Part shown: one piece after another, positions 15,808 to 23,794 of the stretch | Position numbering within the stretch: the first letter of the stretch is position 1 | Layout: each line of letters starts with the position of its first letter | NCBI GenBank assembly: GCA_002493905.1 | Contig: DLAJ01000034.1 | Location: 1-49,914, forward strand | Length of the DNA stretch: 49,914 bases | Reading direction: 5' to 3' | Source: Lachnospiraceae bacterium UBA7050 | GTDB lineage: Bacteria > Bacillota > Clostridia > Lachnospirales > Lachnospiraceae | The notes under the pieces: generated by a model | The model's input: the letters and a program-made list of their open reading frames with translations, nothing else | Database searches by the model: none | What the model was told of the DNA's origin: nothing | Made by a program: the position numbers and the translations under genes

Positions 15808-16287
15808 TTATGAAACTATTTTTGTGCCGCATACTTCGCAGAACTTTGCCCCTTCAACGAGTTTCTTCCCACATTTCGGACAGCCTGTCCCCTGATTGAA
15901 GTTATTCGTTGGCTGCATATGATTTGTTGTTCCTAATATAGATGAAAAATCTATTGGTGTAACAGTAGCGCCGCATCTGTTGCAAAACGCACTATCAGAT
16001 GTGATGAATGAATTGCATTTATCGCACAATCTTCGCCCATCTAAACTAAGACGATACTGGTGCCAAATATACTCGCCTTTTATTCTATTGTTTACGTTCT
16101 TAATTTGTTCAGCGAACTCCGCCGTTGGATTGTTTTTGTTTGCTTCATAATACGCCTTACCAAGTTCATAAACGGCATCATCTATTGACTTTTTCGCATT
16201 CATCCAGCCATTCTCAGCCTCACGCATTTTGCCGCTGTTTTCATCTTTTACTTCTATTTTTTGCATGCTCTTCTTTATAAAATCCAT
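15808..16287 (-). CDS. Soluble double zinc-ribbon protein (159 aa)
   Basis: A helical N-terminal half (DDAVYELGKAYYEANKNNPT) is followed by two zinc ribbons: CDKCNSFITSDSAFCNRCG (about 91-109) and CPKCGKKLVEGAKFCEVCG (about 137-155). It has no membrane segment, unlike the rest of the cluster. The start is ATG at 16287, with GAGGGG 7 bases upstream; a longer TTG start at 16302 is weaker. It is the first gene of the minus-strand zinc-ribbon operon, divergent from an XRE regulator at 16461. Confidence 0.75.
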   Translation of the reverse strand: MDFIKKSMQKIEVKDENSGKMREAENGWMNAKKSIDDAVYELGKAYYEANKNNPTAEFAEQIKNVNNRIKGEYIWHQYRLSLDGRRLCDKCNSFITSDSAFCNRCGATVTPIDFSSILGTTNHMQPTNNFNQGTGCPKCGKKLVEGAKFCEVCGTKIVS

Positions 16288-16460
16288 GTTCTTTCCCCTC
16301 AACGCACTATGCTTTTAAATGATAATGTACATTTTTAATGCTTTTCTATATATGCAAGCATTATTATAAGCCGACCCTCTCCAAAAGTCAACTAATTCAA
16401 TACATAATCCACCCATCAAAAACATAGTGTGTAGTATTATAGGCAAAAAGGGGTTTTGAT

Positions 16461-16745
16461 ATGGTTGATTTTGGAAACACACTAAAGACATTACGTTTAA
16501 GAGAAAATATGACCCAAGCACAACTGGCTCAAAAACTAGGTCTTACAAAATCTGTTATAAGTGCTTACGAAACAGGTCTGCGTCTTCCTTCTTACGATAT
16601 TCTGATTCATATCGCAAGAATATACAATGTAAGCACTGACTACTTATTAGGATTAGAACACAAGCAGGAAATAGACCTGTCCGGTCTGTCGCAGGAAGAA
16701 ATAGATGCTCTCTTGAATTTGATTAAAGCTATGAAGCGATATTAA
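16461..16745 (+). CDS. XRE-family transcriptional regulator (94 aa)
   Basis: A canonical HTH_3 domain fills residues 7-62 (LKTLRLRENMTQAQLAQKLG, LTKSVISAYETGLRLPSYDI). Residues 63-94 form a short acidic helical tail (LSQEEIDALLNLIKAM) likely used for dimerisation. AAAGGGG lies 7 bases before the ATG. It is transcribed divergently from the zinc-ribbon operon, with 173 bases between the starts, so it probably represses itself and that operon. Confidence 0.85.
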   Translation: MVDFGNTLKTLRLRENMTQAQLAQKLGLTKSVISAYETGLRLPSYDILIHIARIYNVSTDYLLGLEHKQEIDLSGLSQEEIDALLNLIKAMKRY

Positions 16746-16774
16746 ATAATGGTCAATAATGACACATAAATAAA

Positions 16775-16820
16775 AAATGCAGCAAAAGGCTTGATTTGCC
16801 TTCTGTCGCATTTATTTTTT
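16775..16820 (+). terminator. Terminator of the XRE gene
   Basis: AAATGC (16775-16780) with GCATTT (16808-16813), and AAGGC (16886 is not part of it; the inner arm is 16786-16790) with GCCTT (16798-16802), make an interrupted hairpin followed by six T. Confidence 0.6.
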
Positions 16821-16919
16821 GAACGTATTCTCTATATTTGGTCGTAAATCTTGACTTCCGACATTTTTCTTCTTTGGCAGGCAGCCATCTCTATCATTTT
16901 ATGTTACCACCATAATTCT

Positions 16920-17134
16920 TTTTATTCTATCACCCAAATAGCATTCGCTCTAAACCGTTCTATATTGTTACTACCGTGTGTACGGTCGATTTCGAGATGC
17001 CGAACTGCTTCGCAGCCTGCCTGACAGTCGCATTCGTTTCAATGATATAGCCCGCAATCTCCATCGCACGCTCCTCAATATAATCCTTCAAGCAAGAAGC
17101 CCCCCTGCAATACTTTTTTACAATGTATGAGAGG
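16920..17134. repeat. 215-bp direct repeat, copy 2 (truncated spoIIID unit)
   Basis: Same unit and orientation as 5689-5902, with matching ends TTTTATTCTATCACCCA and CAATGTATGAGAGG. The two copies bracket 11.0 kb. Confidence 0.85.
16960..17091 (-). pseudogene. Truncated spoIIID fragment, copy 2
   Basis: A 43-codon frame from TTG 17091 reads as copy 1 through FGISKSTVHTVVTI and then stops at TAG 16960-16962. It shares the abnormal TVVT with copy 1 and has lost the C-terminal half of SpoIIID. No function is expected. Confidence 0.85.
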
Positions 17135-17196
17135 CTTAAGCGAGTTATGCGCCCGGAATTGCGGGTTCTATCCGGATTTGACCAAAGAGCGCGCCT

Positions 17197-17667
17197 TTAC
17201 AGCCACAGAGCTTCACTTAAAGCCTTCTGAGCTCTGACATCTTCGACGCATACCATTTTAACCAACAGCCATGCCCGCTCTTCATCCGTCATTTCCTTCA
17301 TATGATCCGCTGTCCGGGAGCTGCGCAGATTCCCAAGAATATTATCAAGACATTCTGCCTTGAATCTGGCATTTTCCATGGCTTCCAGCCATGCCTGCCG
17401 CTTTTTTTGAAGCATATCCGACAATCCCTCTTTCCTAACGCCGCCGGCGAGGACCGACTTAATCTCCTCCAGAGAAAAACCAAGGGATTTTAATTCCAGA
17501 ACGGCATTCAGCTGCTGCACCTGTGCGGCGCTGTAATACCGGTATCCGTTTTGGGCATCCACCTTCACCGGCTTCAGAATCCCCTTCTTTTCATATAAAC
17601 GTATGGCTTTTCTGGAAACGCCAAAAAATTCCGCAATTTCTCCTATCATCATCAGATCGTTTTTCAT
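17197..17667 (-). CDS. MerR-family transcriptional activator (156 aa)
   Basis: The N-terminal winged helix reads MIGEIAEFFGVSRKAIRLYE, then KKGILKPVKVDAQNGYRYYS, which is the MerR signature, followed by the long dimerisation helix and a short C-terminal helical segment. It lacks an obvious metal site, so a small organic inducer is more likely. The start is ATG at 17667 (GGGG 7 bases upstream); a longer frame to 17715 would run through a palindrome. It lies just downstream of the split ABC exporter. The exporter promoter has the special 19-bp MerR spacing, so this protein very probably controls it. Confidence 0.85.
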   Translation of the reverse strand: MKNDLMMIGEIAEFFGVSRKAIRLYEKKGILKPVKVDAQNGYRYYSAAQVQQLNAVLELKSLGFSLEEIKSVLAGGVRKEGLSDMLQKKRQAWLEAMENARFKAECLDNILGNLRSSRTADHMKEMTDEERAWLLVKMVCVEDVRAQKALSEALWL

Positions 17668-17681
17668 ACTTATACCCCTGT

Positions 17682-17707
17682 ATATCGCAGGCAAATGCCT
17701 GCGATAT
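17682..17707. promoter_or_regulatory. Perfect 26-bp palindrome before the merR gene
   Basis: Arms ATATCGCAGGCA and TGCCTGCGATAT (12 bp each) flank AA. It ends a few bases upstream of the merR ribosome binding site, so it could be an operator or an mRNA hairpin limiting translation. Confidence 0.6.
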
Positions 17708-17720
17708 TGCACCAATAAGT

Positions 17721-17743
17721 AGTTTGAAAGGAACTTTCAAACT
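17721..17743. promoter_or_regulatory. Perfect 23-bp inverted repeat at the end of the exporter operon
   Basis: Arms AGTTTGAAAG and CTTTCAAACT flank a 3-bp centre. The repeat touches the stop codon of the permease gene at 17744. No T-run follows, so it may act as an RNA processing or stabilising hairpin, or as a protein site. Confidence 0.55.
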
Positions 17744-18697
17744 CTATTCCTCAAGCGACTCGTTTACTTTTTTTGCGCAGACTGCGTTTTCTTTTATATT
17801 AGACATACAGGTCATCAGCATCAGCAGCCCCGACAGAATGCCCCCGCGCATTTGGGAGCAGTATACCAGACGAGAAAACGTCATCGTCCCGCCGGATACC
17901 ATCGCAAACCCTGTCAGCAGAAGCGCAAGATAACCGCCGATTCCGAACAGGCGGGAAAGCAAATCGCCTAACCCCCTGCATAGCTGCATCTTTCGGTTTA
18001 TTTTCATGAGTCTGCGGCTGTCCCCTTCCCATTTTTTCAGCATCATATCCCCCGCATCATAGATCGCAATTACTTCCGCATCCGTAATCAGCGGCTTTAT
18101 TGACGAGGCAATATCCGCCATCACCTTGCGGCTCTCCTCTTTGAATCCGGGAAGCCGCTTTAAGACCACGCAATGATGGAGCAGATAATACGGCAGGATG
18201 AATGCCCCTGTTACAGCAAACAAAACAGGACTGCATTTCAGCAGTAAAAAAGAGGACAGAATCGTATTGATCAGTGATGTCATCCAGTGGGGAATATGTA
18301 ACGGACCATTCATCATGGTCATTACCGCCTGTATATCGCCGTTTCGTCTGGTAAACCATTCACCGCTTCCTCTTCTCTGTACCAGTCGATAGGGAAGGAA
18401 CAGGATTTGATCCGTCAGCTCTTTCTGAAGACGGGCCTCCGTTCTTGCAGAAAAAGCCGCATAAATGCTCCATACGATCCCATTATACAAAAAAAGCGCC
18501 GCACATAACAATCCCCCTCCGATGCAGACCGCCGGCAGCCTGTCCGCATGCTCTGTCTCCAGACAGGAAAACACATCCATCAGCAGAACCGCCTGTATAT
18601 AGGTCCTGATCACGTCGAAGGGAGACCTCAGCAGCAAAAGCACCATATATCTGTATCGGATGTTCAGCCGCTTTAACAGCTTAAAAAATTCATGCAT
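17744..18697 (-). CDS. ABC exporter membrane domain without ATPase (317 aa)
   Basis: This has the fold of a type IV ABC exporter half: about six membrane helices (for example 60-80, 125-165 and 240-275) and an exporter-like intracellular segment near RRGSGEWFTRRNGDIQAV. The sequence ends right after the membrane domain, with no Walker motifs. It starts 8 bases inside the preceding ATPase gene. With the similar 318-residue membrane protein at 19353-20309 and the single ATPase between them, it would form an asymmetric exporter. The substrate is unknown; linkage to merR suggests a toxic compound or peptide. Confidence 0.8.
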   Translation of the reverse strand: MHEFFKLLKRLNIRYRYMVLLLLRSPFDVIRTYIQAVLLMDVFSCLETEHADRLPAVCIGGGLLCAALFLYNGIVWSIYAAFSARTEARLQKELTDQILFLPYRLVQRRGSGEWFTRRNGDIQAVMTMMNGPLHIPHWMTSLINTILSSFLLLKCSPVLFAVTGAFILPYYLLHHCVVLKRLPGFKEESRKVMADIASSIKPLITDAEVIAIYDAGDMMLKKWEGDSRRLMKINRKMQLCRGLGDLLSRLFGIGGYLALLLTGFAMVSGGTMTFSRLVYCSQMRGGILSGLLMLMTCMSNIKENAVCAKKVNESLEE

Positions 18698-19337
18698 GCG
18701 TCACCCGCCCTCCTTCCATTCGATAAAGAACATATGTGCCTCCCAGTGTCTCCGGGTGATGGGTCACATGGATCACCGTTTTTCCGGCCGTCAGCTTTTG
18801 AAGTGCACATAGGACTAAACGTCCCGTATCCCGGTCCAGTGCGGAAACCGGCTCGTCCAGCAGGATCACCGGAGCATCCTTACAGATTGCCCTTGCAATC
18901 TGTATCCGCTGCGCCTGACCGCCGGATACCTGATTTCCCCGCTCTCCCACACAGGTGTCCAGTCCGTCGGGAAGAGAGTCGACCCACTGAGCAATCCTGG
19001 CGCTTTCGCATGCTTCCCACAAGCGTTTCTCAGAAATATCGTGGCCGCACGAAATATTGTCCCGGATGGACATTGGAAACAGGCTGTTTTGCTGCATGAC
19101 TATCGCCACCTGCTCCCTGATCCTTTTCGGCGCATCCATGCCGGCTACCATGACTTTTCCATTATCCGGTTCATAAAGTCCCGCAAGAATCTTGAGCAGG
19201 GTGCTTTTCCCGCATCCGCTGTCCCCTAAGATACCTGCATGTTCTCCCTGTCTGATTTTCAATGACAGCTTTTTTAATACCGGCTGCCCCTCATAAGAAT
19301 AAAAAATATCCTCTAAATCAATCGCATATTGGCACAT
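18690..19337 (-). CDS. ABC exporter ATPase subunit (215 aa)
   Basis: A complete nucleotide-binding domain: A-loop Tyr in IFYSYEG, Walker A GDSGCGKST (38-46), Q-loop MQQNSLF, signature VSGGQ (137-141), Walker B VILLDEP (157-163) and H-loop His in THH. It resembles exporter-type (MsbA/LmrA) ATPases, which are normally fused to the membrane domain. Here it is a separate protein, preceded by GGAGG and starting 15 bases after the first membrane-domain gene. It would dimerise and serve both membrane subunits. Confidence 0.85.
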   Translation of the reverse strand: MCQYAIDLEDIFYSYEGQPVLKKLSLKIRQGEHAGILGDSGCGKSTLLKILAGLYEPDNGKVMVAGMDAPKRIREQVAIVMQQNSLFPMSIRDNISCGHDISEKRLWEACESARIAQWVDSLPDGLDTCVGERGNQVSGGQAQRIQIARAICKDAPVILLDEPVSALDRDTGRLVLCALQKLTAGKTVIHVTHHPETLGGTYVLYRMEGGRVTHA

Positions 19338-19352
19338 ACAAATCCTCCCAGC

Positions 19353-20309
19353 CTACTTTTTCAACACCAGTCTGTCCCCAAGACTGCCGACAGATGCCTC
19401 AAACTTTCTGAAACCGGCATAGATGTTGGGCATATTTTGTAAAAATCCCGAAACATGTCCGGAAAGGTTTATAAAAATATAGAAAGTCCCCATGCTGATC
19501 TCCCCTCTTACCGTCATGGTACCCCCAATACCGAGCAGCAGTAACAGCGGAAAAAAAGAAAGCAGACCCGACAGCGACATCAGCTTTGCGGAAATCCTCT
19601 CCTTCCTGATGTCTGCATCCTTCCATTTTGAAATACGGTCTTCCATGGTATGGCGTATCAGCCCGCAGGCGTCATATACCCAGATCACGGGAAACAGCTC
19701 CAGCAAAACATCTGCTAGTCCGTTCATCTGCTTTTTATATCTTAGGCACTGGTCCGTATATCCCTTTATCTTCTTACCCGAAAAAAAACAATAAGCAATC
19801 AGCGGAAACACGGGAAGGGTTGACAGTAATGTCAGCTTCCAGTTCCTGTGGAGCAGGAACAGGAACGTAACCGCAAAGCTGACAAACTGCTTCATAAAAG
19901 AAAAGAGGTTTTCACGGAAATAATGAGAAATATCCATGAGCTCATTCTGCATGGATGACTGCTCCTCACCCGCTCTCAGCCCGGATAATAACTGAATATC
20001 GCTCTGCAGATAATATCTGACATACCCCATCCGCAGATCATGGGCAAAGCTTTCGCAGACGCAGGCGGCCAGATAAGAGGATGCCAATTCGCTTGACATC
20101 AGCAGCAATATGATCATAATTCCCCGGTTAAAGAATCCTGATGCCGCTTTGTCTAAGCTCGAAAAAGCACAAAATTCCTCAAAGCGGTCCATCAGTTCCA
20201 TCAGGAATCTGTTCCAGCTCAAATTGAGTAATACCGATAGAACTGTAAGAAAAACCGCTGTGAATAACAGAATTTTATGCTGCCGGATCAGTCTTTTTAT
20301 CACACTCAT
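19353..20309 (-). CDS. ABC exporter membrane domain without ATPase (318 aa)
   Basis: An exporter half with six predicted helices, including LLFTAVFLTVLSVLL, GIMIILLLMSSELASSYLA and LLSFFPLLLLLGIGG. The intracellular coupling region LRAGEEQSSMQNELMDISHY matches the G-E-x(n)-N-D-type motif of exporters. The true start is ATG 20309, with AAAAGGAG 7 bases upstream; a longer frame to 20372 overlaps the promoter -10 box. It is nearly the same length as its partner (317 aa) and is the first gene of the MerR-controlled operon. Confidence 0.8.
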   Translation of the reverse strand: MSVIKRLIRQHKILLFTAVFLTVLSVLLNLSWNRFLMELMDRFEEFCAFSSLDKAASGFFNRGIMIILLLMSSELASSYLAACVCESFAHDLRMGYVRYYLQSDIQLLSGLRAGEEQSSMQNELMDISHYFRENLFSFMKQFVSFAVTFLFLLHRNWKLTLLSTLPVFPLIAYCFFSGKKIKGYTDQCLRYKKQMNGLADVLLELFPVIWVYDACGLIRHTMEDRISKWKDADIRKERISAKLMSLSGLLSFFPLLLLLGIGGTMTVRGEISMGTFYIFINLSGHVSGFLQNMPNIYAGFRKFEASVGSLGDRLVLKK

Positions 20310-20367
20310 AACAGGACTCCTTTTTTGCGCCGCGTAAACGCTCCGGAATGGATATTCGTATAGATCA

Positions 20368-20398
20368 AGCATAAACCGTGTCCCCGGGACAAGGTCAA
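20368..20398 (-). promoter_or_regulatory. MerR-type promoter of the exporter operon
   Basis: On the minus strand, TTGACC (20398-20393) and TATGCT (20373-20368) are 19 bp apart, the extended spacing characteristic of MerR-activated promoters. The spacer holds a dyad, ACCTTGTCCC and GGGACACGGT, with arms matching at 9 of 10 positions. Confidence 0.85.
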
Positions 20399-20420
20399 GA
20401 AGGATTTGAATCCGATTTTG

Positions 20421-20450
20421 TTGTGAATTGATTGTCTTTTCAGATATAAT
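20421..20450 (+). promoter_or_regulatory. Predicted promoter of the response-regulator operon
   Basis: TTGTGA (20421-20426) and TATAAT (20445-20450) are separated by 18 bp, followed by a leader of about 130 bases. Confidence 0.55.
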
Positions 20451-20586
20451 ATATTGTTGTGATCGTTACTCTTGGTTTTCCGTCATACAGCATTCCCTTC
20501 AAAACGTCCGGGGAGATGATAAGTTTGCGCTGCGAACATCGCAAACATTGGCGCATTAGCTGCTCACAAAGAAAGGAGCTCGCAGC

Positions 20587-21273
20587 ATGAGCGCAACGAT
20601 GAATAAAATTTTGATGATTGATGACGACAGGGAGCTTCTGAATATGCTCCGATGTTATTTTGAAATGAAATCTTATGATGTTGTGACCGCCGAAAACGGC
20701 GCTGAGGCGTTGGAAAGGCTCCGGACACATCCGGATATCATTCTTCTTGATATCAACATGCCGCAGGTTGACGGTCTTACGCTGTGCCGGCTGATCAGAG
20801 ATAAAATATCCTGCCCAATCCTGTTTCTGACCGCAAAGGCGGAAGAGGACGACCGTGTGAACGGACTGCTTTCCGGCGGCGACGATTATATCGTAAAACC
20901 GTTCAGCTTAAAAGAGCTGGATGCGAGAATCACGGCTCACCTGAAAAGGCAGCAGCGGAGCAGCACTGCCCCAGACTGCTCCTTTCACGGCGGACTCGTC
21001 ATTGACTACACGGCAAAAACCGTGCAGGCAGGCGGGCAGGACCTAAATCTGACAAAAGCGGAATATCTGATCATCGAATTTTTGTCCATGAATCCGGGGA
21101 TTGTGTTTGATAAAGAACGGATTTATGAAAAAATCTGCGGCTGGGATGCCGAAGGCGACAGCCGCAGCGTCACGGAACTCATCCGCAGAATCAGAAAGAA
21201 GCTTTCGGATTTTACAGACACGGAATATATTGAAACCGTATGGGGGATGGGATACCGATGGGTGAAAAGATAA
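20587..21273 (+). CDS. OmpR-family response regulator (228 aa)
   Basis: The receiver domain (residues 6-120) has acidic DDD (13-15), phosphorylation site Asp in IILLDINMP (about 56) and conserved Lys in IVKPFS. The C-terminal winged helix (130-228) ends in the typical YIETVWGMGYRWVKR. GGAG lies 8 bases before the ATG. It overlaps the histidine kinase gene by 16 bases, giving a coupled two-component system. The ABC-2 transporter genes just downstream are its most likely targets. Confidence 0.9.
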   Translation: MSATMNKILMIDDDRELLNMLRCYFEMKSYDVVTAENGAEALERLRTHPDIILLDINMPQVDGLTLCRLIRDKISCPILFLTAKAEEDDRVNGLLSGGDDYIVKPFSLKELDARITAHLKRQQRSSTAPDCSFHGGLVIDYTAKTVQAGGQDLNLTKAEYLIIEFLSMNPGIVFDKERIYEKICGWDAEGDSRSVTELIRRIRKKLSDFTDTEYIETVWGMGYRWVKR

Positions 21274-22439
21274 GAAATCTTTCGATCAAAAAAACGATTC
21301 TTCTTTATATGGCGGCTGCCCTGATCCTCAGCTTCCTGCTGTCCGCATGGATTTCAAGGCTCGCCTCTCATACGCAGTCAGAAATCTGGCGTAAATACCA
21401 GAACGATGAGAGATATTGGGAACTTATTGAACGCTTTGGTGCTGAATTTGTAATAGATGTTCCGAGACCGCCCGCGGGCGAGATGACCTCCTCAGACCGC
21501 ATCATCTCTGAGCTGTGTGATTTTCTGCAGACTTATACCGTGTTGGTTTTATCCATGATCGGAAGCTGCGCCGCCGTGTTTCTTTTTTATAAAAACAAAT
21601 TAAAACCCCCGATTACCGAACTTGCGCTGGCGTCCAAAGCGATCTCGGAAAATAATCTGGATTTTCACATTACCGGTGAGAATCGCGACGAGATGGGAAC
21701 TCTGTGCCGCGAATTTGAGCGTATGCGCGCACAGCTCGCCGAAAACAATCTCGCTTTATGGAAAACCATTGAGGAGGAACGCGCGCTGCGCGCGGCAATC
21801 TCTCACGATATACGTTCACCTCTTTCCGTATTGAAAGGCTATCACGAAATACTGGCGGATTATCTTCCGCAGAAGCAGGTTGATCTGCAGCTTGCTGTCA
21901 AAATGCTGTTAAAATGCGGAGAGCAGCTTGACCGCATAGACGTATTTGTAGAGACCATGCAGAAGATGAGCAGTCTGGAGAGCCGGGCTCTCCGCCCCGA
22001 AGAAATCACGGCGGCACAGCTCTTCTCAGACATCGAAGCCGAACTGCCCGTCCTTCAAAAAAATTCCGGTATACAGATCACGCTTCAGACCGGCCCATCC
22101 CGCGAACAATTCTTAGGCGATAAGGAAGTCATTCTGGAGGTTACGGAGAATCTGTTGTCCAACGCACTGCGCTACGCAAAAAGCAGGGTAGCGGTTACGC
22201 TCAGCATGACCGGTTCTGAATGCCGGGTTTCCGTAACGGACGACGGGACAGGTTTCCCGGAAAGCACCGAGAACCTGACAAAAGCTTTTTTCACCCAAAA
22301 CGCAAAAGACAGCTTCAACCATGCCGGCATGGGGATGTATATCAGCAGGCTTTACTGCGAAAAACACGGCGGGAGGCTTTTATTGGAAAATACCCCCCAA
22401 AGCGGAGCTTCCGTCACAGCCATATTTCACCGGATTTGA
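21258..22439 (+). CDS. Sensor histidine kinase (393 aa)
   Basis: Two membrane helices (about 12-32 and 95-115) enclose a small extracellular loop of some 60 residues. A HAMP-like segment follows, then the H-box AAISHDIRSPLSVLKGYHEI (phospho-His), the N-box VTENLLSNALRYAKS, and G1/G2 boxes DDGTGFP and HAGMGMYIS. The ATG at 21258 with GGGGGATGGG upstream is the best start. The small sensing loop and neighbouring ABC genes recall kinases that respond to membrane-active antibiotics, but the signal is unknown. Confidence 0.9.
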   Translation: MGEKIRNLSIKKTILLYMAAALILSFLLSAWISRLASHTQSEIWRKYQNDERYWELIERFGAEFVIDVPRPPAGEMTSSDRIISELCDFLQTYTVLVLSMIGSCAAVFLFYKNKLKPPITELALASKAISENNLDFHITGENRDEMGTLCREFERMRAQLAENNLALWKTIEEERALRAAISHDIRSPLSVLKGYHEILADYLPQKQVDLQLAVKMLLKCGEQLDRIDVFVETMQKMSSLESRALRPEEITAAQLFSDIEAELPVLQKNSGIQITLQTGPSREQFLGDKEVILEVTENLLSNALRYAKSRVAVTLSMTGSECRVSVTDDGTGFPESTENLTKAFFTQNAKDSFNHAGMGMYISRLYCEKHGGRLLLENTPQSGASVTAIFHRI

Positions 22440-22586
22440 TTATTTTTTATTTGATTGTTTTTTTATTGAGATTTCCCCTATATGCTGATCTCATCAAACA
22501 GAGCCGGAGCGCAGCCAGCCATGCTTTCAAAGCCTGCTGGATGCTCCCTCGCTCCATTCTATCATCCGCATAAGGAGGCAGATCAC

Positions 22587-23651
22587 ATGCTCACAATTGC
22601 AAAACGGGAAATCAAAAACTACCTGAAAAATCCCCTGTTCCTAATCGGTGTCATTCTTGTCGTTCTGGGAGTCTGGCAGCAGCTTGCTCCTTATCTGACG
22701 ACCCGCTATCTCTCACCGGAAGATTCCATTGTCAACGACTACCCTGAGACACTCCACTCCGCAGAGCCTTACGAAGGTTACATTCCGACTCCCGAAACCG
22801 AACGGCGCGAAATCTGGAACAGACTCCTGCGGGAATCCCTCATCGCGAATTTTGAAATGAGTCCTGCAGAGGCAGACGCCGTGATAGACACGTTAAAAAA
22901 CCAAAGCATCCCGGATGCCTGCAGTTATCTGGAAGAACACTGCCATTATTCCGGTGCTGACCACCTGTATGCGCAGACCGCTTACCGGAAAGGAACAAAC
23001 GACGAGATCAACACCTATCTTGACGACGTCTTAAAAGACCACCCTTTTTCTTTTTACTTCTCCAGAAAATTTGCGGATTTTGCCGGACTTTTCATGGGCT
23101 TCTTCGCAACCATCATGCTGTCGGTTCTCTTTATTCAGGATACAAGAAAGCATACGTACGAGCTGCTCCATACCAAACCCATCAGCGCAGGAAATTATGT
23201 CGTTGGAAAAGTGCTCGGCGGCTTTGCAGTATGCCTGATCGTACTCGTCCTCCTAAACCTCGTATTTTACGCGGCATGCCTGATTTGTACGGGCGGAAAC
23301 GGATTTGTGATACGGCTCCTTGATTTTATCATGGCATCCTGCCGTTATATTTTGCCGAATATGCTCATGATCGTCTGCATTTACGCCCTGATCGCCCTGC
23401 TGTTCAAAAACCCGATTCCCGCGATGCCCCTTCTTTTCCTGCTCATAGTCTATTCCAACATGGGCGGACGGAACGCGGACGGGGTTTACGGCTATTATGG
23501 ACACCCTTTCGCGATCATGGTCCGCTTCCCCGGTGCGCTTTTTGATACGGCGGAGCCGCCGATGGCGCGGCTCAATCAATGCTTTCTGCTTATTGCGTCC
23601 GCCTGCATCATTCTGCTTTCCATCCGGTTATGGAAACGGCAGCGGCTCTAA
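22587..23651 (+). CDS. ABC-2 type transporter permease (354 aa)
   Basis: One N-terminal helix (LFLIGVILVVLGVWQQL) is followed by a large extracellular domain (about 35-165) and five or so clustered helices (from FAGLFMGFFATIMLSVLF), ending IILLSIRLWKR. This is the usual layout of ABC-2 permeases of the NatB/export type. AAGGAGG lies 8 bases before the ATG at 22587. A reading frame extending to 22482 lacks a start signal. It works with the second permease and the ATPase downstream. Confidence 0.8.
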   Translation: MLTIAKREIKNYLKNPLFLIGVILVVLGVWQQLAPYLTTRYLSPEDSIVNDYPETLHSAEPYEGYIPTPETERREIWNRLLRESLIANFEMSPAEADAVIDTLKNQSIPDACSYLEEHCHYSGADHLYAQTAYRKGTNDEINTYLDDVLKDHPFSFYFSRKFADFAGLFMGFFATIMLSVLFIQDTRKHTYELLHTKPISAGNYVVGKVLGGFAVCLIVLVLLNLVFYAACLICTGGNGFVIRLLDFIMASCRYILPNMLMIVCIYALIALLFKNPIPAMPLLFLLIVYSNMGGRNADGVYGYYGHPFAIMVRFPGALFDTAEPPMARLNQCFLLIASACIILLSIRLWKRQRL

Positions 23652-23794
23652 GGAAGCAGAAGGACGCCACTGGCAAAGCGCCGCTGGTAAGGCACCGCCG
23701 CCCCTAAGCAGCCGTATCCATTGATTCCCGCGTGCAGCGAGACAAGTGACTGCTTGCAGCGGGGTATCTGATTCGATCAGGAGGAGAACCACCC

